Source: Mesobacterium pallidum
GTDB lineage: Bacteria; Pseudomonadota; Alphaproteobacteria; Rhodobacterales; Rhodobacteraceae
Assembly: GCF_019966535.1 (NCBI RefSeq)
Contig: NZ_JAIMID010000015.1
Coordinates: 1 to 64,000 of the forward strand
Length of the DNA: 64,000 nucleotides
Direction of reading: 5' to 3'
Under the pieces are notes generated by a model. That model did no database searches. It worked only from the letters and a program-made list of their open reading frames with translations, and was not told the origin of the DNA. Shown here piece by piece: positions 42,783-51,548 of the stretch. The position numbers were made by a program, and so were the translations under genes. Each line of letters starts with the position of its first letter. The stretch's first letter is position 1.

Positions 42783-43538
42783 ATGGGACTTTTGGGCGGC
42801 AAGACGGCCATCATCACCGGCGCGGCCAGCCCGCGCGGCCTTGGCAAGGCGACGGCGATGCTGTTCGCCGAACATGGCGCACGGGTCGCGATCCTGGATC
42901 TGGGCGCGGCGGCGGCCGAGGCGGCGGCGGCCGATCTGCCGGGCCAGGGGCATATCGGCCTGGCCTGCGACGTGACCGACCGGGTGGCCTGCAAGGTGGC
43001 GTCTCAGGCAGTGCTCGAGGCCTTCGGCCAGGTCGATATCCTTGTGAACAACGCAGGCATCACCCAGCCGCTCAAGTTCATGGAGATCGAGCCCGCGAAC
43101 TACGACGCCGTACTCGACGTGAACCTGCGCGGCACGCTTTACATGAGCCAGGCGCTGCTGCCGCATATGCGCGGGCGCAAGTCCGGCTCGATCGTGAACA
43201 TGTCGTCCGTGTCCGCGCAGCGGGGCGGCGGGATCTTTGGCGGGCCGCATTACTCGGCCGCCAAGGCGGGCATCCTGGGCCTGACCAAGGCGATGGCCCG
43301 CGAATATGCGCCGGACGGCGTGCGGTCGAACGCCATCTGCCCGGGCTTCATCGCCACCGACATCACCGCAGGCAAGCTGACCGACGAGATGCGCGCGCAG
43401 GTGCTGGCGGGCATCCCGATGGGCCGCGCGGGCGAGGCGTCGGACGTCGCGGGTTGCGCATTGTTCCTTGCCTCGGACCTGTCGGCCTATTGCACGGGGA
43501 CCGAGGTCGACGTGAACGGCGGCTCGCTGATCCACTAG
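42783..43538 (+). CDS. Short-chain dehydrogenase/reductase (SDR)
   Basis: 251 residues, classical SDR. Cofactor motif TGAASPRGLG near residue 13, NNAG near 88, catalytic Ser in VNMSSVSAQ, Tyr and Lys in YSAAKAG. The insertion of Pro-Arg in the glycine motif is a mild variation. Acidic Asp after strand 2 (ILDLG) favours NAD. Likely oxidises a sugar alcohol or acid linked with the transketolase. AAGGAG precedes ATG 42783. A strong terminator stands about 100 bases after the stop. Confidence 0.87.
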   Translation: MGLLGGKTAIITGAASPRGLGKATAMLFAEHGARVAILDLGAAAAEAAAADLPGQGHIGLACDVTDRVACKVASQAVLEAFGQVDILVNNAGITQPLKFMEIEPANYDAVLDVNLRGTLYMSQALLPHMRGRKSGSIVNMSSVSAQRGGGIFGGPHYSAAKAGILGLTKAMAREYAPDGVRSNAICPGFIATDITAGKLTDEMRAQVLAGIPMGRAGEASDVAGCALFLASDLSAYCTGTEVDVNGGSLIH

Positions 43539-43637
43539 GGTGACTTGGGGGCTGGCCGGGTCGCACGGGCCGCCGGGTGTGGGGACGTCCCCGGCAAGGC
43601 CCCGGACAGAAACGCGACCTGGCCAGCAGCAACGCAA

Positions 43638-43663
43638 AAGGGCCGCCCGGTGGGGCGGCCCTT
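43638..43663. terminator. Rho-independent terminator between convergent operons
   Basis: AAGGGCCGCCC (43638-43648), loop GGTG, GGGCGGCCCTT (43653-43663) form a perfect 11-pair stem. On the minus strand the hairpin ends in CCCTTTTG, a good terminator for the FAH-family gene; on the plus strand it can stop the SDR transcript. Confidence 0.88.
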
Positions 43664-43682
43664 GGTGCATTCGGGCGGCGGA

Positions 43683-44528
43683 TCAGACCGGCGCGACCAC
43701 TTTCTGCTTTTGCGAGCCAAGCCCCTCGACATGCACTTCCATGACGTCGCCGGGCTTGAGGAACCGGGGCGGGTTCATCCCCAGGCCAACGCCCGACGGC
43801 GTGCCGGTGGCGATGATGTCGCCCGGCAGAAGTTTCATGAACCGGCTCATGTAGCTGACGATCTCGCGCACCGAAAAGATCATGTCCGAGGTGTTGCTGT
43901 CCTGCACGGTCTCGCCGTTCAGGTCGAGCGAGACGCGCAGCACCTGCGGATCGGGGATCTCGTCCGCCGTCACCAGCCAGGGGCCGGCGGGGCCGAAGGT
44001 CGGGCCCGACTTGCCCTTGACCCACTGGCCCAGGTGATCCATCTGGAATTCGCGTTCCGACACGTCGTTCACCGTGCAATAGCCCGCGACGTAATCCAGC
44101 GCCTCTTCTTCCGACACGTAATGCGCCGCGCGGCCGATCACGACGCCCAGCTCGACCTCCCAGTCGCCGCGCTCTGAGTCGCGCAGCAGGACGACGTCGT
44201 CATTCGGGCCCGACAGCGCCGAGGTCGCCTTGTTGAACAGGATCGGCTCGGCCGGGATCGGCATCCCGCTTTCCTCGGCATGCTTGGTGTAGTTCAGCCC
44301 GACGCAGTGGAAGTTCGGCACCCAGGCGAGACAGGCGCCGATGCGGCCGGGCTCGCTGACGACGGGCAGGGTGCCCAGGTCGATCTCGCGGATCCGGTCC
44401 AGTGCCTCGAGCGACACGGTCGCGCCGCCGAAATCGGGCACCATGCCCGACAGGTCCCGGACCTTGCCAGCTGCGTCGAGGATGCCCGGCTTTTCCTGCC
44501 CGGCCGGCCCGTATCTGAGTAGTTTCAT
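43683..44528 (-). CDS. Fumarylacetoacetate hydrolase (FAH) family protein
   Basis: 281 residues, the length of bacterial 2,4-diketo-3-deoxy-acid hydrolases and related FAH proteins. FHCVGLNYTKHAEESGM, ILFNKATSALSGPND and VELGVVIGR with the metal-binding acids are family hallmarks, as is LLPGDIIATGTPSGVGLG near the C-terminus. Such enzymes cleave a C-C bond of a diketo acid to pyruvate plus a smaller acid. In this neighbourhood, with an SDR resembling 2-keto-3-deoxy-L-fuconate dehydrogenase (52439-53161), that role fits well but is inference. CGGAGGA precedes ATG 44528. It overlaps the GntR gene end by four bases. Confidence 0.85.
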   Translation of the reverse strand: MKLLRYGPAGQEKPGILDAAGKVRDLSGMVPDFGGATVSLEALDRIREIDLGTLPVVSEPGRIGACLAWVPNFHCVGLNYTKHAEESGMPIPAEPILFNKATSALSGPNDDVVLLRDSERGDWEVELGVVIGRAAHYVSEEEALDYVAGYCTVNDVSEREFQMDHLGQWVKGKSGPTFGPAGPWLVTADEIPDPQVLRVSLDLNGETVQDSNTSDMIFSVREIVSYMSRFMKLLPGDIIATGTPSGVGLGMNPPRFLKPGDVMEVHVEGLGSQKQKVVAPV

Positions 44529-45214
44529 GTCTGTCCTCCGTTTGCCGATTCCGGCGATTGCGTCTCTTTGTTCTCTGCCGCGATGACCGAACGGATGTCC
44601 TCTGCCATGTTGCGCAGGTGGATGTCGATGGCGGCGACGGCGGCCCTTGGGTCGCGCGCGCGCAGGGCATCGACGATCTGGCCGTGCTGGGTCACCACCC
44701 GTTCGCGGTTGCGTCGCTGCACCGCCGACAGGTAGCGCGCGCGCCACAGCCGCTGCATGAACGAGGTATGCGTCTCGGCCAGCGCATCATTGTGCGAGGC
44801 CCGGGCGATGGCGGCGTGAAAGGACATGTCCACCTCGAACATGTCGAGCGGGTCCATCGTGTCGAAATGCTTTTCCATCCGGGCCAGGATGCGGCTGATG
44901 CCGTCGATGTCGGCGCGGGTGGCATGGATGCAGGCCAGTTCCGCCGACAGCTTTTCCAGCGCGACCAGCACCTGCGTCTGGTCCTGCACCTCCTTGAAGT
45001 CGAGCTGCGCGACGATCGGGCTGCGCGACGGGCGCAGCCGCACCAGCCCTTCGGTTGCCAGCAGACGGATCGCTTCGCGCATGGGCGTCCGGCTGACGCC
45101 AAGCTCGGCCGCGTTGTCGCGTTCCTTGACCGAAGCGCCCGGCGCCAGCTTGCCGCGCAGGATGTCGCGGCGCAACTGGGCGGCGATCTGCTGGGCAAGA
45201 ACGGGTTCCTTCAT
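44525..45214 (-). CDS. GntR/FadR-family transcriptional regulator (UxuR-like)
   Basis: 229 residues. Winged helix at about 8-70 (NAAELGVSRTPMREAIRLLA) and an all-helical FCD ligand domain at 75-215 with acidic and His residues (EVDMSFHAAIAR) suited to a metal. FadR-branch regulators such as UxuR and ExuR bind sites of the form TTGGTATACCAA, and that exact core occurs twice between this gene and the TRAP operon, and again at 57551 and 62267. It is the only GntR gene in the window and so the probable repressor of all four. Ligand likely a uronate, aldonate or keto-deoxy acid. Confidence 0.88.
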   Translation of the reverse strand: MKEPVLAQQIAAQLRRDILRGKLAPGASVKERDNAAELGVSRTPMREAIRLLATEGLVRLRPSRSPIVAQLDFKEVQDQTQVLVALEKLSAELACIHATRADIDGISRILARMEKHFDTMDPLDMFEVDMSFHAAIARASHNDALAETHTSFMQRLWRARYLSAVQRRNRERVVTQHGQIVDALRARDPRAAVAAIDIHLRNMAEDIRSVIAAENKETQSPESANGGQT

Positions 45215-45311
45215 AAGGTCGAATCCATAAAGGGCGCCCCTTGGGCGCGGTGCTGTCCGGTACGGTCTTCTAACCGGAAAGAAAAAGGCGGGAAACCGTG
45301 CCTTTTTCCGG

Positions 45312-45325
45312 TTTGGTATACCAAA
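45312..45325. promoter_or_regulatory. GntR operator 1 (TRAP promoter, upstream)
   Basis: TTTGGTATACCAAA is a perfect 14-base palindrome. It lies just before a possible promoter TTGATT (45331-45336) - 17 bases - TAGCGT (45354-45359) for the TRAP genes. With operator 2 it brackets that promoter, centres 56 bases apart. Confidence 0.75.
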
Positions 45326-45330
45326 AAACG

Positions 45331-45359
45331 TTGATTGTCGACACGGCATTCGCTAGCGT
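45331..45359 (+). promoter_or_regulatory. Promoter candidate for the second DctPQM operon
   Basis: TTGATT and TAGCGT hexamers with exactly 17 bases between them, lying between two perfect GntR palindromes. Predicted start near 45366, inside operator 2, fits repression. Confidence 0.5.
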
Positions 45360-45365
45360 TTCAGG

Positions 45366-45383
45366 CAGATGGTATACCATCTG
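45366..45383. promoter_or_regulatory. GntR operator 2 (TRAP promoter, downstream)
   Basis: CAGATGGTATACCATCTG is a perfect 18-base palindrome sharing the TGGTATACCA core with the other sites. It covers the predicted transcription start of the TRAP operon. Confidence 0.78.
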
Positions 45384-45451
45384 GGTGCGCGTAGGAGGTC
45401 GCGTATCCACGAGGAGGAGGCCCGAAAGAACGGCCACCAAGGGAGGAAATT

Positions 45452-46465
45452 ATGAACGTCAAAACCATGCTGCTTTCGGCGGCAGCGACGGCCCTCGTGG
45501 CCGCGTCCGCCACGGCTGATCCGATCACGCTGCGGATCCAGACCCACTACGCCACCGAACATCCGACCGGCAAGATGCTGGCCATCTGGATCGACGATGT
45601 GCAGACCATGTCGGGCGGCGACATCACGATCGAGATGTTCTACAGCTCGTCCGTCGTGGCCACGACCGAGACCTTCGACGCCGCGATCAACGGCATCGTG
45701 GATTGCGACGCCACGGGCGGCGCCTACCAGACCGGCAAGAACCCCGCGTTCCAGTTTGTCGGTGACATCATGGGCGGCTATGACACGCCCTGGCAGCAGT
45801 ATTCGTGGCTCTATTACGGGGACGGCTATGCCGCCGCGCAAGAGCTTTACAACGCCCAGGGCATGCAGCTGATCGGCTGGTCGATCTACGGCCAGGAATC
45901 GCTGTCCTCGTCCAAGCCGCTGGCCGGTTTCGCCGATCTCGAAGGCTGGAAGTTCCGTTCGCCTCCGGGCATGGAAACCGAGATTTTCCAGGAACTTGGC
46001 GCATCGCCCATCGTGATGGACTTTACCGAGATCTTCACCGCGCTGGAAACCGGGATCATCGACGGGGCGGATGCCTCGGGTCTCGCCAACAACGTCGGTC
46101 TTGGCCTTTACGACATCGTCAAGCACGCGACCTACCCGGGGTTCCACTCGATGCCGTCGGACCACCTGGCGTGCAACAAGGACGTCTGGGACGGCATGAC
46201 CGAGCAGCAGCGCCGGATCATCGATACCGCCTGGCAGAAGCTGTCGTTCCAGATCGCCCTGTCGAATGAAAAGGCGAATGCCGAAGCCGCGGCCAAGCTG
46301 CAGGCCGAAGGCGTGACCCTCTACGACTGGTCGGCCGAGGATCGCGCCGAGTTCCGCCGCGGCGCCCAGGTCGCCTGGGAGGATTGGGGGTCCCGGTCGC
46401 CCGAGGCCGGCAAGATCCTGGAAAGCCACAAGACCTACCTGCGCGCGCTGGGCCTGATCCAGTAA
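45452..46465 (+). CDS. TRAP transporter substrate-binding protein, DctP family (second system)
   Basis: 337 residues with a signal peptide (MNVKTMLLSAAATALVAASA, cleavage near ATA/D). The mature chain has ITLRIQTHYATEHPTGKML and DLEGWKFRSPPGMETEIFQELGASPI, where R in KFRSP is the conserved Arg that binds the substrate carboxylate. VMDFTEIFTALETGIIDG is typical. A GGGAGG site precedes ATG 45452. Under the GntR palindromes it should import the sugar acid used by this region. Two hairpins follow the stop, probably keeping binding protein made in excess over the permease. Confidence 0.9.
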   Translation: MNVKTMLLSAAATALVAASATADPITLRIQTHYATEHPTGKMLAIWIDDVQTMSGGDITIEMFYSSSVVATTETFDAAINGIVDCDATGGAYQTGKNPAFQFVGDIMGGYDTPWQQYSWLYYGDGYAAAQELYNAQGMQLIGWSIYGQESLSSSKPLAGFADLEGWKFRSPPGMETEIFQELGASPIVMDFTEIFTALETGIIDGADASGLANNVGLGLYDIVKHATYPGFHSMPSDHLACNKDVWDGMTEQQRRIIDTAWQKLSFQIALSNEKANAEAAAKLQAEGVTLYDWSAEDRAEFRRGAQVAWEDWGSRSPEAGKILESHKTYLRALGLIQ

Positions 46466-46470
46466 GCGCC

Positions 46471-46524
46471 GTCACCTGCCGGTGACGAATTGAACGGTCG
46501 GCGAGCCCCCTGTCACGGGGCTCG
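46471..46524 (+). terminator. Two hairpins between dctP- and dctQ-type genes (attenuation)
   Basis: GTCACC-TGCC-GGTGAC (46471-46486) and CGAGCCCC-CTGTCAC-GGGGCTCG (46502-46524) are perfect stems directly after the binding-protein stop. No long T-run follows, so partial termination or protection of the upstream message is more likely than full stop. Confidence 0.6.
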
Positions 46525-46578
46525 TCGCCTCCTTGTCCTGTGCTTGCGCGGGACCTTGACCAATGGCGAGGGGCGGTT

Positions 46579-47382
46579 ATGGAACAGGAAAGTGTCTGGC
46601 TTGGCCGGATGCGCGGTCCCGTCAGGACCATTGCGCTGGGCTTCGGGGCCGTCGTGGCGCTGCTATTCATCTGGCTGGTGCTGAACCGGATGGTCTCGGC
46701 CGAGGCGATCGGCATGCACGAGATGATCCGCCCAGAGGGCCGGCCCCTCGTGTCGCTCATGCTTTATGCGCTGCTGGGCACGCTTTTCTTCACCTCGGTC
46801 TACCTGTCGGATTTCGTCGGCATGATCGAACAGAAGCCCGAGGGTTTCTTCGACATCGTCTCGCTGGTCTGCTCGCGCGCGGCGATGATCATGGTCGCCC
46901 TCGTGGTGATCGTGATGTTCTACGAGGTCGTGTCGCGCTACGTCTTCTCGCGCCCGACGCTCTGGGCGAACGAGCTCAGCCTCTGGATCGCGGCCTTCGT
47001 GTTCCTGTTCGCCGGGCAATACGCGATGCAGCAGCGCAGCCATATCCGCATCTACGTGATCTACGACATGATGCCCCGCTGGATGCAAAAGACGGCGGAC
47101 CTCATCTCGCTCGGCCTGCTGCTGCTGTTCACCTTCGCGCTGGTCTGGGGCGGCTATGCCGATGCCAAGACCCGGTTCCTGCGGATGGAGACCTTCGGCA
47201 CCGCCTGGGACCCGCCGATTCCCGGAATCGTCAAGCCGGCGATCCTGCTGATCATCTGCCTGGTCGCGATCCAGGCGATTTCCAACCTGATCGCCGACTG
47301 GAACAAGGCGCCCGAACATCACGGCCACGACGATATCGACGAGATCGAGATCGAGAACATCCGCAAGACGTTGGAGGACTGA
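46579..47382 (+). CDS. TRAP transporter small permease, long DctQ variant
   Basis: 267 residues against about 160-180 for common DctQ proteins. Two extra N-terminal hydrophobic helices (IALGFGAVVALLFIWLVLNR and LMLYALLGTLFFTSVYL) precede the usual four-helix DctQ unit, in which LWANELSLWIAAFVFLFAGQ carries the conserved E. C-terminal 20 residues are highly acidic. GAGGGGCGG precedes ATG 46579; an upstream GTG (46540) is possible. Stops one base before the DctM start. Larger DctQ with larger DctM is a known TRAP subgroup. Confidence 0.85.
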   Translation: MEQESVWLGRMRGPVRTIALGFGAVVALLFIWLVLNRMVSAEAIGMHEMIRPEGRPLVSLMLYALLGTLFFTSVYLSDFVGMIEQKPEGFFDIVSLVCSRAAMIMVALVVIVMFYEVVSRYVFSRPTLWANELSLWIAAFVFLFAGQYAMQQRSHIRIYVIYDMMPRWMQKTADLISLGLLLLFTFALVWGGYADAKTRFLRMETFGTAWDPPIPGIVKPAILLIICLVAIQAISNLIADWNKAPEHHGHDDIDEIEIENIRKTLED

Positions 47383-47383
47383 A

Positions 47384-49012
47384 ATGGAGTTTCTCGAACT
47401 CTTCTCGTGGATGAAGGTCGGCGACATCGGCACGCTGTCGCTGTTCCTGCTGATCGGCATGTTCATCCTGCTGGCCCTCGGCATGCCGCTGGGGTTCGCC
47501 TCGGCCTTCCTGGCCGTTGCCGTGCTGACCATGAAATTCGGGCCGGAACTGCTGTTCCGCAATTTCGGCAAGGGGCCGATGTCGGTGCTGGGCCAGGCCG
47601 TCTACCGACAGATGACGAATTACGTGCTGATATCGGTGCCGCTCTTCATCTTCATGGCGGCGCTGCTGGAACGCTCGGGCATCGCGCGCGACATGTATTC
47701 GTCGCTGAACCGCTGGATGTCGGGGCTGCGCGGCGGCATTGCCATCGTCACCTCGATCATGGCCGTCATCATGGCCGCCATGTCCGGCATCATCGGCGGC
47801 GAAGTCGTGCTCCTGGGCCTCATCGCCTTGCCGCAGATGCTGCGGCTCAAGTATGACCAGAACCTCGCCATCGGCACGATCTGCGCCAGCGGCTCGCTTG
47901 GCACCATGATCCCGCCGTCCATCGTGCTGATCTTCTACGGACTGGTGACGGAAACCTCGATCAAGGCGCTGTTCACCGCGTCCTTCCTGCCCGGCTTCAT
48001 GCTGGCGTCCTTCTTCATCATCTACATCGTGGTGCGCACGCAGCTGAACCCCGCACTGGCGCCGCTGCCCGCGATCGACCCGTCCGAACCGCAGGGCCGC
48101 GAGAAATTCATGCGCTTCCTCGGCTTCCTGTCGAAATTTGCCATGTGGATCACCGGCGTGCTGTTCCTGCGCGCACTGTTCTTCACCCTCACGGGCGAGA
48201 ACGTGGTGACCGAGGGGGTGGACCCCATCGCGCTGGGCATGGTGGCGGACATCCCCTGGATCATCGGCGCCTTCGTGCTGTCGTTCCTCATCATGCACTT
48301 CGTCGTCGGCAAGGAACGCACCGACGAGGGCTGGGAGATGGGCAAGGGCCTGATCGCGCCCACCATCGTGATCGGCGTCGTCCTAGGGTCGATCTACATG
48401 GGCATCACCGGCATAACCGAGGCTGCGGGCATGGGCGTCGTCGCCGTCTTCGTCATCGGGCTGATCCGGCGCGAGATGACCTTCGAGATCGTCTGGGACA
48501 GCCTGATGCGCACGCTCAAGTCCACCGGCACCATCATCTGGGTGACCATCGGCGCCGCCGCCCTGGCCGCCGCCTACACGCTGGCGGGCGGGCCGACCTA
48601 TGTCGCCAACCTGATCGTCGCCGCGGACCTGCCGACCATGGGCATCATCCTAGTGATGATGGTGATCTTCCTCATCATGGGGATGTTCATGGACTGGGTC
48701 GGCATCGTGCTGCTGATCATGCCGGTCTTCCTGCCCATCGTGCTGAAGCTGCCGGTCGAGGAAATCGGCGTCTTCGGAGAGCTCGAGCCGCGGCACGTGG
48801 CGATCTGGTTCGGCGTTGTGTTCTGCATGAACATGCAGGTCAGCTTCCTGTCGCCGCCCTTCGGCCCTGCCGCCTTCTACCTCAAGTCGGTGGCCCCGCC
48901 GCATATCACGCTGACGGCGATCTTCCGCGGCTTCCTGCCCTTCATCGGGCTGCAGCTGTTGGCCCTGTCGGTGCTGCTGATCTGGCCGAACATCGTGACG
49001 GTCTTCCTCTGA
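47384..49012 (+). CDS. TRAP transporter large permease, long DctM variant
   Basis: 542 residues, about 110 longer than the first DctM in this window, with an insertion around residues 225-330 (DPSEPQGREKFMRFLG onward) containing extra helices. Core motifs: ALGMPLGFASAFLAVAVL, IGTICASGSLGTMIPPSI and FGVVFCMNMQVSFLSPPFGP. It is the transport subunit partnered with the long DctQ. Followed 52 bases later by a PhyH gene on the same strand, so the operon continues into catabolic genes up to the EamA exporter. Confidence 0.88.
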   Translation: MEFLELFSWMKVGDIGTLSLFLLIGMFILLALGMPLGFASAFLAVAVLTMKFGPELLFRNFGKGPMSVLGQAVYRQMTNYVLISVPLFIFMAALLERSGIARDMYSSLNRWMSGLRGGIAIVTSIMAVIMAAMSGIIGGEVVLLGLIALPQMLRLKYDQNLAIGTICASGSLGTMIPPSIVLIFYGLVTETSIKALFTASFLPGFMLASFFIIYIVVRTQLNPALAPLPAIDPSEPQGREKFMRFLGFLSKFAMWITGVLFLRALFFTLTGENVVTEGVDPIALGMVADIPWIIGAFVLSFLIMHFVVGKERTDEGWEMGKGLIAPTIVIGVVLGSIYMGITGITEAAGMGVVAVFVIGLIRREMTFEIVWDSLMRTLKSTGTIIWVTIGAAALAAAYTLAGGPTYVANLIVAADLPTMGIILVMMVIFLIMGMFMDWVGIVLLIMPVFLPIVLKLPVEEIGVFGELEPRHVAIWFGVVFCMNMQVSFLSPPFGPAAFYLKSVAPPHITLTAIFRGFLPFIGLQLLALSVLLIWPNIVTVFL

Positions 49013-49064
49013 CCCGATCCTTGCCGGGGCGATGCGCGCCCCGGCCCTTGCCCCCGAGGATGCC

Positions 49065-50006
49065 ATGCTCTCGCAAGACCAGATCGACACATTCCACCGC
49101 GACGGCGTCATCGTCGTTCCGGACGTGCTGCCCGCCGATGTGCTCACGGCCGTCAAGGCCGAGTACACGGACCTGATGGACCGGCTCTACGACCGCTGGC
49201 ACGCCGAAGGACGCGTGCCCCCGCCCGGCGACATGGATTTCTGGCAGAAACTGCTGGTCAGCTATGACGCCGGCTGCGACTGGTTCCAGCCCATGGATAT
49301 TTCCCTGCCGGGCGGAGAGATCGCGCCGGGCACGCCGTTTCATTTCGGCCCGGCGGTGTTCGACATGCTGACCTGCGACCGGCTTCTGGACATGGTCGAG
49401 GACCTGATCGGGCCCGAGCTGACCTCGAACCCGATCCAGCATGTCCGGTTGAAACCGCCCGCGCGACACCTCGATGGCGGTGAAAACCGCGCGCATATCA
49501 TGGCGACCGACTGGCACCAGGACCGCGCCGTCGCGCATGAGGAAGGCGACCAGACGCAGATGGTCACCGTCTGGCTGGCGATCAGCGATGCAACGGTGGA
49601 AAACGGCTGCCTGCAGGTCATCCCCGGCAAGCCGCAGATGTACCCCCACTGCCCGAAACGGCAGACCGGCATCGCGGACGGGTTCCTGGATGAGTCCAAG
49701 GCGCGGCCCCTGCCGGTCAAGGCCGGCGGCGCGGTCATCTTTCATCCGCTGACCCCGCATGGTTCGCTCGACAACGTCAGCGACCAGTTCCGCTGGTCCT
49801 TCGACATCCGCTACAACGTGACCGGCCAGCCCACCGGCCGCGCGCACTTCCCCGATTTCGTCGCCCGGTCCCGCGCCAACCCGCAGACCGAGCTGCGCGA
49901 CTGGCGCGTCTGGGCCGACATGTGGCTGGCGGCCCGCGCGCGCCTGTCGGGCCAGCCCCATATCCCGATCCACCGTTGGAGCAGTGACAGCCCCGTCTGC
50001 GCCTGA
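49065..50006 (+). CDS. Phytanoyl-CoA dioxygenase (PhyH) family protein 2
   Basis: 313 residues. Iron ligands H151-x-D153 (TDWHQDRAVA) and H232 (LTPHGSLDNVS), 2-oxoglutarate-binding R243 in QFRWSFDIRY. Start ATG 49065 follows CCCGAGGATGCC; ATG 49032 is a second choice. It lies between the TRAP importer and a UxaA-type dehydratase, so it probably hydroxylates or demethylates a derivative of the imported sugar acid (for example a methoxy sugar), which is inference. Two further PhyH genes are in the window. Confidence 0.87.
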   Translation: MLSQDQIDTFHRDGVIVVPDVLPADVLTAVKAEYTDLMDRLYDRWHAEGRVPPPGDMDFWQKLLVSYDAGCDWFQPMDISLPGGEIAPGTPFHFGPAVFDMLTCDRLLDMVEDLIGPELTSNPIQHVRLKPPARHLDGGENRAHIMATDWHQDRAVAHEEGDQTQMVTVWLAISDATVENGCLQVIPGKPQMYPHCPKRQTGIADGFLDESKARPLPVKAGGAVIFHPLTPHGSLDNVSDQFRWSFDIRYNVTGQPTGRAHFPDFVARSRANPQTELRDWRVWADMWLAARARLSGQPHIPIHRWSSDSPVCA

Positions 50007-50014
50007 GGTCCCCC

Positions 50015-51505
50015 ATGAAAACCGTCCGCCTGTCCGACGCCGACAACGTCGTCACCGCCATCACGTCGCTCGTCGTCGGTGACGAAGGCGCCACCCAGCT
50101 GATCCCACGGGGTCACAAGCTTGCAACCCGGGCAATCCGCGCGGGCGAGCCTGTCGTGAAATACGCCCAGACCATCGGCTATGCGGCCGAGGACATCCCG
50201 CAGGGCGCCCATGTCCACACCCACAACCTCGCATTCCGCAACGTGGACATGGACTACGAGTTCTCGACCAACCTGCGCCCCGTGGCCCCGGCTTCGACCC
50301 CCGACACCTTCATGGGTTATCGCCGCCCCTCGGGCCGGGTCGGGACGCGCAATTACATCGCTGTGCTTACCTCGGTTAACTGCTCGGCCACCGCCGCGCG
50401 GATGATTGCCAACCACTTCACGCCCGACCGCCTCGCCGACTACCCCAACGTGGACGGAGTCGTCGCCTTCGTCCACGGCACCGGCTGCGGCATGGCCGGC
50501 AGCGGCGACGGGTTCGAGGCGCTGCAGCGCGTCATGTGGGGCTATGCCCGCAACCCCAACGTCGCCGCCGTGCTGATGGCCGGGCTGGGCTGCGAGATGA
50601 ACCAGATCGACTGGCTGATCGAAGCCTACGGCCTCACCCCCGGCCCGCTGTTCCAGGCTATGAACATCCAGGACGTCGGCGGGCTGCGGAAAACCGTCGA
50701 GCTGGGCATCCAGAAGATCGAGGCGATGCTGCCCCTCGTCAACGAAGCGCAGCGCGAGGAATGCCCGGCGTCAGAGCTGATGGTCGCCCTGCAATGCGGC
50801 GGCTCGGACGCCTGGTCGGGCATCACCGCCAACCCCGCCGTCGGATATGCCTGCGACCTGCTGGTGGCCCAGGGCGGCACCGGCGTCCTGGCCGAAACGC
50901 CCGAGATCTACGGCGCCGAACACCTGCTGACCGCCCGCGCCGTGGATCGCGCCGTCGGTGACAAGCTGATCGGCCTGATCCGCTGGTGGGAGGATTACAC
51001 CGCCCGCAACCTCGGCAGCATGGACAACAACCCCAGCCCCGGCAACAAGAAGGGCGGCTTGACCACGATCCTCGAAAAATCGCTTGGCGCGGCGGCCAAG
51101 GGCGGCACCACGCCGCTGACCGGCGTCTACAAGTATGCCGAGCCGGTGACCGCCAAGGGCTTCACCTTCATGGACAGCCCCGGCTACGATCCCGCCAGCG
51201 TCACGGGCCAGATCGCCTCGGGCTGCACGCTTGTCTGCTTCACCACCGGGCGCGGCTCGGCCTTCGGGGCCAAGCCCAGCCCCTCGATGAAGGTCGCGAC
51301 CAACACCGAGATGTACAACCGCATGACCGAGGACATGGACATCAACGCCGGCACCATCCTGACCGAAGGTCGGTCGGTCGAGGAGGTCGGCCGCGAGATC
51401 TACGACATGTGGCTGCGCATGGCGAGCGGCGCGGCCAGCAAGTCCGAGGCGCAGGGCCTTGGCGATTACGAATTCGTGCCCTGGCAGATCGGGGCGGTGA
51501 TGTGA
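50015..51505 (+). CDS. uxaA: UxaA/GarD-family sugar-acid dehydratase (altronate dehydratase-like)
   Basis: 496 residues, nearly the length of E. coli UxaA. An N-terminal SAF domain (about 10-85, LIPRGHKLATRAIRAGE and VHTHNLAF) is followed by the metal-binding dehydratase domain, starting GYRRPSGRVGTRNYIAVLTS with the conserved VNCSATA Cys and HGTGCGM. It dehydrates a hexonate such as altronate to the 2-keto-3-deoxy acid. The PhyH gene ends 8 bases before. The exact substrate could also be galactarate or another aldarate; the symbol is by family only. Fits the UxuR-like GntR control inferred for the operon. Confidence 0.8.
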   Translation: MKTVRLSDADNVVTAITSLVVGDEGATQLIPRGHKLATRAIRAGEPVVKYAQTIGYAAEDIPQGAHVHTHNLAFRNVDMDYEFSTNLRPVAPASTPDTFMGYRRPSGRVGTRNYIAVLTSVNCSATAARMIANHFTPDRLADYPNVDGVVAFVHGTGCGMAGSGDGFEALQRVMWGYARNPNVAAVLMAGLGCEMNQIDWLIEAYGLTPGPLFQAMNIQDVGGLRKTVELGIQKIEAMLPLVNEAQREECPASELMVALQCGGSDAWSGITANPAVGYACDLLVAQGGTGVLAETPEIYGAEHLLTARAVDRAVGDKLIGLIRWWEDYTARNLGSMDNNPSPGNKKGGLTTILEKSLGAAAKGGTTPLTGVYKYAEPVTAKGFTFMDSPGYDPASVTGQIASGCTLVCFTTGRGSAFGAKPSPSMKVATNTEMYNRMTEDMDINAGTILTEGRSVEEVGREIYDMWLRMASGAASKSEAQGLGDYEFVPWQIGAVM

Positions 51506-51548
51506 CACCGCCCCCGGCAGCCACGCACCGGCCCGCAAGGAGGCACCC

